Assembly (NCBI RefSeq): GCF_002245785.1
Contig: NZ_NNCE01000006.1
Location: 1 to 64,000 of the forward strand
Source: Mycoplasma testudineum
GTDB lineage: Bacteria; Bacillota_I; Bacilli_A; Mycoplasmatales; Metamycoplasmataceae
Direction of reading: 5' to 3'
DNA: 64,000 bases
In this document: in pieces, positions 57,831 through 64,000 of the stretch
How positions within the stretch are numbered: the first letter of the stretch is position 1
Layout: each line of letters opens with the position of its first letter
Translations under genes and position numbers: made by a program
The notes under the pieces: model-generated
What the model was told of the DNA's origin: nothing
Databases searched by the model: none
The model's input: only the letters and a program-made list of their open reading frames with translations

Positions 57831-59270
57831 ATGGAACATGAAACAGCTATTCTAGAGATTAAAAAGAAAATCCAAGATAAGATGTCAAAAAAAGAAATAG
57901 ACTTCAATAAAAGGTTAAAAACTAAACCTATTATTGAGTTAAAAGAATTAGAAAAAAATTTCGGTTCTAAGGATGTTTTAAAGTCAATCGATTTAAAAAT
58001 TTATGAAGGTGAATTTATAACGATATTAGGACCGTCCGGAAGTGGTAAAAGTACAATATTGTCATTGCTAGGTGGATTTGAATATCCGACTAGAGGTGAA
58101 ATTGTTATTCAAGGAAAAGATGTTAAAGATCTAAGCCCAAATAAAAGACCAACTTCGACAATATTTCAAGATTACGCTTTGTTTCCGCATTTAGATGTAG
58201 CTGGTAATGTTAGTTACGGATTAAAATTAATTCGTAAACCTGTAGATTCATTAGTTGAAAAAATGCAACCCAAATTAGTGAAACTAAAAGAGCAATGAAA
58301 AGCAAAAGCAAAACTTGAAATGAATAAGTTGGATAAAATCCAAGCTGAATATATTGCCAAATTAGAAAAATTTGAAAAGAGCGATAAAAACTCAAAATTA
58401 TTGAACAAAAAAGAGCATGCTAAAATTCAAAAATGACTTGATGATAGTGATTTTAAATATTCACATTGAGAAAACTATGTTTCTTTAAAAACTGAATCAT
58501 TTACTCATCGACACATGTCCAGAGCTTTAACTAAAAAAGAAATTGACAAAAGAGTAGAATTAATGTTACAGCTTGTAGGTTTAGAAGGAAATGGAAAAGA
58601 AAATATTAATAATCTTTCCGGAGGAATGAAGCAAAGAGTTGCTTTAGCTCGCTCACTTGCGATTAGACCCAAAATTTTATTATTAGATGAACCACTTTCT
58701 GCTCTAGATGCAAAAATTAGAACTCAAATGCAAAAACTGTTAGTTAGTCTTCAAGAAGAATTGAATTTAACATTCGTTTTTGTTACTCACGATCAAAAAG
58801 AAGCATTAGAACTTTCAAGCAGAATTATTGTTGTTCGAAATGGGAAAATTGAACAATTTGATTTACCTGAAAAAATATATGATTATCCAAAAAATAAATG
58901 AGTTGCTAATTTTATTGGTGAATCTAATTTTTTTGAAGGAATTTTTAGAGGTGATTATCAAATTGAATTTTTAGGTAAAACATTTAGAACAATTCAAAAT
59001 GAGTTTGAAATTGGTCAAAAATTGGATGTTCTAATTAGACCAGAAGATATTTCTATTTCACTTTCAAGAGGTGCTTTTTCAGGTACTGTTCAAGATTGAA
59101 CATATAAAGGTTCTTACTACATCACAGAAGTAAAAATCACTGAAGAAAAAACTCTGCTTGTTGAATCAACAGAATTTTATGATATTAATACAAAGGTATA
59201 TTTAAATTGAGATATTGATGATATTCATTTAATGCAACAAGAAAACTTAGTTGGTAATCAAAATGGTTAG
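57831..59270 (+). CDS. potA: Spermidine/putrescine ABC transporter ATPase PotA with inserted coiled segment
   Basis: 479 aa (typical about 370). Walker [11 protein letters not shown]-loop [11 protein letters not shown], signature LSGGMKQR, Walker [12 protein letters not shown] and the C-terminal regulatory domain ([13 protein letters not shown]). Between the Q-loop and the signature there are about 135 residues instead of about 40. The Lys/Glu-rich insertion (residues about 135-225) is coiled-coil-like; enlarged PotA is known in mycoplasmas. The ATG is 5 nt after AAGGGG. Confidence 0.93.
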
Positions 59271-60129
59271 TGCAATTAAAAAATTTATGGTAGACAAATT
59301 AGGTTTTAATCCCCGTTTAAGTTTGATTATTCCTTTTTTAGTTTTTGCTGCTTTTTTTATAATCACTCCCTTAATTTTTATTGCTATAAAAGCTTTTAGC
59401 CCAATTAGTCAAGTTGAAAATGGCGATGTGATTGTTTATGATAATTACAATTTAATTACTTCACCTGAATTATGATTAATAATTTTAAGGTCAATTTGAA
59501 CAGGCTTAGTTGCTGCTATATTTGCATTAATTGTAGCCATACCTTATTCATATGTTGTGGCTAGATCTACAAGTTCAATATTTAGATTTAGTTCTATTAG
59601 TTTAATTATTTCTCCACTTTTCATTTTGACATTAGTTAGAATTTTAGCGTTACGTGGTGTTTCAACTGCTATTTCAGGAAATGAAATTTTGTTAAATAAT
59701 GAATTCTTTTTAATCATAGGTATGGTTTATTTATATTTACCATTTGCAATTATCCCACTATATTCTGTATTTATTGATATGCCTAAAAACATTGTAAATT
59801 CAAGTACAGATTTAGGGAACAATTATTTTCAAACATTTATAAAAGTTATTATTCCTTATGCTATTAAAGCTATACTATCAGGATTTGTTTTAATATTTTT
59901 ATTAAGTGCAACTTCAGTTGGGATAAGTCAAAAACTTTTACCAAATGTTGCACAAACACAATTAGTTGGAAATACTATTGACGTATTAGCAAAACCATCA
60001 AATATATTCAAAGTAGCTTCAGCATCAAACATTGTTGTGATAGTCTTAATTTTAATGACCACAGCATATATTTGTATCTACTTTATTCCTAGATTAATAA
60101 TGAAAAGAAGGGGGTTTAAAAATGTTTAA
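59263..60129 (+). CDS. potB: Spermidine/putrescine ABC transporter permease PotB
   Basis: 288 aa, six transmembrane helices. The EAA-type loop is SSTDLGNNYFQTFIKVIIP. Start ATG (MVSAIKKFM) overlaps the potA end by 8 nt. It pairs with PotC to form the membrane channel. Confidence 0.92.
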
Positions 60130-61030
60130 TTTAAAATCATTTGCCAAAATGTCCTTCATTTCAATAATTGTATTATTAACATATATTCCTATTATTTTTA
60201 TGGTTATATTTTCATTTAATAAACCTTCAGATAAAGGAGAATTAAGTTTCATTACTTGAAACGGTACAACAAACGGTGCTTATGTAGAATTATTTTCTCA
60301 CAACGTTGTAAATGCAATTGCTAATTCAACATTAATAGCATTTTTTACAGTTTTAATTGTTGTTCCACTTGCAACATTAATAGTTTATGGTCTTTGAAGA
60401 CAAAAACAAAAAGCACATCGTGTTGTTGTAGAAGGACTAGCTAACGTTGCTTTAATTAATCCTGATATTATTACAGCTTTAGGTTTAGGTGTAGTATTTA
60501 CAAGTTTATTTGGAGCATTTTCCGAAAATGATGAAGGCTTATTTAGAGCAGTTATTTCACATGTTGTTGTTATATTGCCTTTTGTAACATTATTACTATT
60601 TCCACGTAGTGAAAAATTTAATTCAAGTCAATTTAAAGCAAGTCAAGATTTAGGTTATGGGAAAATAAGAACATGATTTAAAACTTATTTACGCTACATG
60701 CTAATGCCACTTATTTTTGCAACAATTGTTACTGTTGTTTTAAGTTTTGATGATTTTATTTTAACTAGAATTGTTTCAAATGTTGACACTGTTGGTGTGC
60801 AGCTTTATTCAGCTAATTTTAGACCATGAGCACTGGCATTAGGTTCGTTGCTTTTTATAGTTACAATTTTTGGTAATTTAGTTTATATTGCATTTAAATG
60901 AAGACAAAATAAAAATATGATTGCGGCAAAAAATTCTTTATTATCAATTAATAGAAAATTTTTAAATGAAAGAAAAATAAGTGTGAAAAATTTCTTTAAA
61001 CGCAATCAAAAGGAAATTCAAAATGTCTAA
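60122..61030 (+). CDS. potC: Spermidine/putrescine ABC transporter permease PotC
   Basis: 302 aa, six transmembrane helices; EAA-type loop ASQDLGYGKIRTWFKTYLRYMLMP. A basic C-terminal tail of about 35 residues (NSLLSINRKFLNERKISVKN) extends past the usual end. The ATG follows AAGGGGG and overlaps potB by 8 nt. Confidence 0.92.
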
Positions 61031-62612
61031 ATTTTTAAGTAAAAAAGTTTTGAAAATCGTAGGAATTAGTGCTGCTACTTTAGGAATTGCTGGTGGAATA
61101 GTTGGTGCAGGAGTTTATAAAACAATTACTCCATCAAGACCTGTTTTTTTTAATTTTGCAGCATATGCAAGTGAAGGTAATATTGAAGAACTAAGTCAAA
61201 ATTTTTCATATCGTACTTATACTGATGTTAATGATTTTAAAGATCAAATATTAGCACAAAGAGTTTCAGCAGGAATTACAAGTGGATATCAAATTGCTTC
61301 AATGATTAAAGAAGGCTTGCTAAGACAAATTGATTATGATGCATTTTTTAACATAAAAGGAACATCAAGAGAACGAGGAATTAATAATTATGATTCTGCA
61401 TGGGCGCAGGCAACATTTACTGATTCTGTATACGAGCAATTTTCATTTTTTGATAGTTATATAAATCAAGTTTTCCCAAATCAAAATTTACATTTGTGAA
61501 ATTTTATGGTCCCTTACTATACTCAATATAAAGAAATCTTTTACGACTGAAACGACATTATTAAAACTAATTTAACTCAATCCGAAATTTCAAATGAAGA
61601 AATTGATTTCGAAACTAGAATTAAATCTTTAGATTCAGCTAGTGATGGACAGAGCATTGAAAATTTATTAAAAGTTTTAAATTCATTAGTTAGTTCGGAC
61701 AAAATATTTTCATTCCACGATGAAATGAGAGACAACATTGCATATGGGTCAATGAATTTAGTTAATCAAGACGTGGAAAATTTTGATGGAGCTTTAGATA
61801 TAGAAACTAATTCAAAATATGTCGATAATTTTGTTGCACAAATAGAAAAAGGACTAAATACCGGTATTGAAAATACATCAAAAATTTTATTTTCCACTGA
61901 TAGTCAGCCTATGTTAAACGGTTTAATAAATCCACAATTAAATATTGCTGCAGCTTTAATTTATAACGGAGATGCTCTTGATTCATTTTTTGCTTCAGAT
62001 AATTTTGTTAATTATGCAGATGAAAATTTTCAAGGCTCAAGAAATCCAACTAGAAGCGCAAAAATTAAATCAAAAATTAGTTTAACTGATGGATTAATAA
62101 TTCCTAAATATGTCTCAGAAGAACGAGCTAATTCAAACTTAAAATTAATTCATGATAGTTTTTACGATGGTTGATTTAACGAAGATTTTCAAACTTTACC
62201 TGATTCATTATATGGGTCTTTTGTTGATCATGAAAACAATACAGTTAACATGTATAACAAAGATGCTGAAGAATTCACAAAAAGTGGTTTTCAAAACTTT
62301 GATTTTGTGAACTATACTCCGCCTACCAAAATTATAAATAATTTAGTTTTTTTTAAATCTATAACAAAACCTATTGATACAACTAATACTGATTTATACA
62401 AAAACAATTATATCTACACAACTTTATTAGGATATGGGTATGAAGAAGCGGAAGTCTACAAAGGTTCTGATTTAGAAAGACTAACAACAATCGGAACAAG
62501 ATTAGGAATATTAGATTTTGAAGGCATTAAAGTACCTTCATTTATTTCTCCAGCTGGAGATGCAATAGTTGCTTCTGCTCAAATTTATTATCTAAAAAGA
62601 CTTAAAGGTTAG
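61023..62612 (+). CDS. potD: Polyamine-binding protein PotD, membrane-anchored
   Basis: 529 aa, longer than E. coli PotD (348). An N-terminal hydrophobic anchor (IVGISAATLGIAGGIVGAGV) has no lipobox Cys. The periplasmic-binding fold opens with VFFNFAAYASEGNIEELSQN, as PotD does, and ends near GIKVPSFISPAGDAIVASA. Extra mid-protein segments (about 150-330) are mycoplasma-specific. The start overlaps the potC end by 8 nt and has AAAGGAA. Substrate is inferred from the operon. Confidence 0.88.
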
Positions 62613-62694
62613 ATAATAAGTAAGCATGTTTGAGTAAGATAAATTACATTGAAAACTAGTGAATTAAAATCAAATAATTCTTTTAAATATTTTT

Positions 62695-62730
62695 AAATTT
62701 CCTGAAAATAGAATTATTTTTGGGGAATTT
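62695..62730 (+). terminator. Intrinsic terminator of potABCD
   Basis: AAATTTCC pairs with GGGAATTT (one G-T), with an inner AAAATA / TATTTT helix, followed by TTTTAT on the + strand. It lies about 80 bp past potD. Confidence 0.6.
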
Positions 62731-62732
62731 TT

Positions 62733-62738
62733 TATAAT
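62733..62738 (+). promoter_or_regulatory. -10 promoter of the 161-aa membrane protein
   Basis: TATAAT immediately after the pot terminator, giving a leader of about 44 nt that includes an AGAGG ribosome-binding site. Confidence 0.45.
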
Positions 62739-62788
62739 TTTGTTATCTTAAAAAATTATTCTTGTAATCAAGAACGAAAAGAGGACTA

Positions 62789-63274
62789 TTGCTTAAAAAA
62801 AATATATTTATTTTAATACTAATTTTAAACGTTTTTATATTCGCGTTATTGCTGGCTTTTGAAGTTCCTTTAATTATATTATTGACAAATGAAGGCAGGT
62901 TAGCCGCTACTTTAATATTCTTGTCAACAATATTTCAAACCATATTTATCTTCTTATTTGTATTTCAAAATTTCACAAATAAATACAAATATGTGTTTGT
63001 GATTTATGTTTCAAGATTTAGTATTTATCTTCTAAATTGGGCATTATATTTTTCAGTTTTAATGACACAAGGTCAGTACTTGCGTAATGAATTCACATGA
63101 TTTTTAGTAGGATTGATAATAATAATTTTTGCTCATCTTGTGAGTTTAGGACAATTATTGATATTTGATGGTCCAAAATTATTAAAATTCAAATTTGCTA
63201 AATTGGATTCTGCAAAATTTAAAAAACATATCGATAGAAATAATAAATTTTATAATAAATATTTTAGTAACTAA
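62789..63274 (+). CDS. Four-TM membrane protein of unknown function
   Basis: 161 aa. Four transmembrane helices (about 5-30, 40-62, 70-90, 103-125) and a basic cytosolic tail (LKFKFAKLDSAKFKKHIDRN). The start is TTG, 4 nt after AGAGG. No motif or family recognised. Monocistronic. Confidence 0.7.
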
Positions 63275-63393
63275 AAACAATTTGAAATTTATCTTATTCA
63301 AGTTCAAAATATTATTTTAATGAACCAATTTGATTTGAATTGTAGAAGATGTTTAACTGGGCTAAAATGGATAAGGTTTTTTAAATAAAAAAA

Positions 63394-63408
63394 TCGGACA
63401 TAGTCCGA
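63394..63408 (-). terminator. Intrinsic terminator after lgt
   Basis: A 6-bp stem (TCGGAC / GTCCGA) with a 3-nt loop is followed on the minus strand by TTTTTTTATT, just past the lgt stop. Confidence 0.75.
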
Positions 63409-63422
63409 ATTAATTTCTTATT

Positions 63423-64000
63423 TTACTTGTCCGGTCTTCTTTTTTTAATAGCTCTACGACGGTTCATCATACCAACTATTTGTGTGCTTTCAACATTATT
63501 TTCAACTGTTGTTTCAAATGTAACACTTTTAATTTTTGGACTAGGTAATAATTTTTCTAATCAAGCATAAGGTTTGCGATCTATTATTACGTAATCAAAA
63601 TAATATTTCCGCTTTATTTTGGCATAGCGCTGTCTAAATGGAATTTCAAAGTATAAAATCATTAACACTCCAGCAGCAAGCATTAAGTAACCTAGTACTG
63701 AATAAAATGCATAGCCTTCTTCTCGGAGTGGTTCCATTATGACCCTGACCAATCCGTAATAAAACATATATATTCCGCCGGTTGTACCTGGTTTTAATAA
63801 ACCAAATAAGTTGATTATTCATACCATTACAAAGTAACCGACTAACGACAAGATTGATTCATATAAAAATAAAGGAATTCTTAACGCAGCAGTTGAAGCA
63901 AGATCAGCAGCATTGTAAATATACATTTGCCTTGCTAAAGCTTCACCTCAGATTAAGGTATATTCACCAGTTGTGTCTATTCTTCCATAAACTTCGTGAT
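63423..64000 (-). CDS. lgt: Prolipoprotein diacylglyceryl transferase (5' end outside window)
   Basis: The C-terminal 191 codons only; the N-terminus lies beyond base 64000. LRIPLFLYESILSLVGYFVM and YGLVRVIMEPLREEGY are Lgt segments, the latter with the catalytic-region Arg residues. After the last transmembrane helix a basic cytosolic tail of about 60 residues ends in NRRRAIKKRRPDK, longer than in E. coli. It attaches lipid to lipobox Cys, so true lipoproteins exist elsewhere in the genome. Confidence 0.93.

Overview
The window is a stretch of mycoplasma chromosome. It is very AT-rich, genes are packed with 1-20 nt overlaps, and nearly every long gene contains in-frame TGA codons that must be read as tryptophan (translation table 4). 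All coordinates below assume that code, so many products are longer than a standard-code ORF scan would show. Release factor RF1 is present and RF2 is not seen, as expected with UGA=Trp. Gene content (glpO-glpK-glpF, potABCD, a p29/p69 transporter, large anchored surface proteins, NrdFIE, no cell-wall genes) suggests a hominis-group Mycoplasma/Mycoplasmopsis-type organism; the species cannot be fixed from sequence alone.

Layout. 1-3.7 kb: glycerol uptake and H2O2-producing oxidation (glpO-glpK-glpF, minus strand). 3.8-10.1 kb: a long minus-strand operon mnmA-alaS-ruvX-(YrzB-position protein)-(methyltransferase-like protein)-greA-deoxynucleoside kinase that keeps the Firmicute alaS...greA order. 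10.2-13.9 kb: a 1257-aa repeat-built surface protein. 14-15.4 kb: infC-rpmI-rplT behind a structured leader with an attenuator. 15.4-19.9 kb: valS-folD, secE-nusG and rpmG. 19.9-21.1 kb: a sigma-70-like protein in the sigH position, divergent from recU. 21-24.7 kb: cmk-der-gpsA-hup. 24.8-26.8 kb: dnaJ under a CIRCE operator, then a Q/N-rich SHOCT-like protein. 27-31.2 kb: prfA-prmC-p29-p69. 31.2-35.8 kb: gltX, a DUF1934-like protein, tRNA-Thr, three 2-TM DUF4231-like proteins and a formate/nitrite channel with a zinc-finger-like tail. 35.8-40.7 kb: a two-gene unit of a 1231-aa surface protein followed by a degenerate FtsZ homologue. 40.9-47.6 kb: fakA-plsX-rnc, recO, rnjA and def. 47.7-53 kb: rsmD, gmk, PP2C phosphatase, Ser/Thr kinase, rsgA, nitroreductase and rpe. 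53-57 kb: nrdF-nrdI-nrdE behind a GC-rich riboswitch-like leader. 57.3-62.6 kb: a membrane protein and potABCD. The window ends with a 4-TM protein and the 3' part of lgt.

Most notable. (1) NrdF has Val, Pro and Lys where three metal-binding carboxylates should be, the signature of metal-free (DOPA-radical, class Ie) ribonucleotide reductase, and its leader RNA resembles a compact cobalamin riboswitch. (2) A full-length FtsZ-fold protein has lost the GTP-binding GGGTGTG loop and is coupled to a giant surface protein. (3) A probable alternative sigma factor next to recU has a 5'UTR hairpin reaching its ribosome-binding site. (4) The Ser/Thr kinase is cut from its membrane anchor by a single frameshift next to homopolymers. 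(5) Several genes have extended -10 boxes 6-8 nt before the start codon and no Shine-Dalgarno sequence, suggesting leaderless mRNAs. (6) The P29 ATPase appears to start at CTG.

No CRISPR array, insertion sequence, prophage or rRNA gene was seen.
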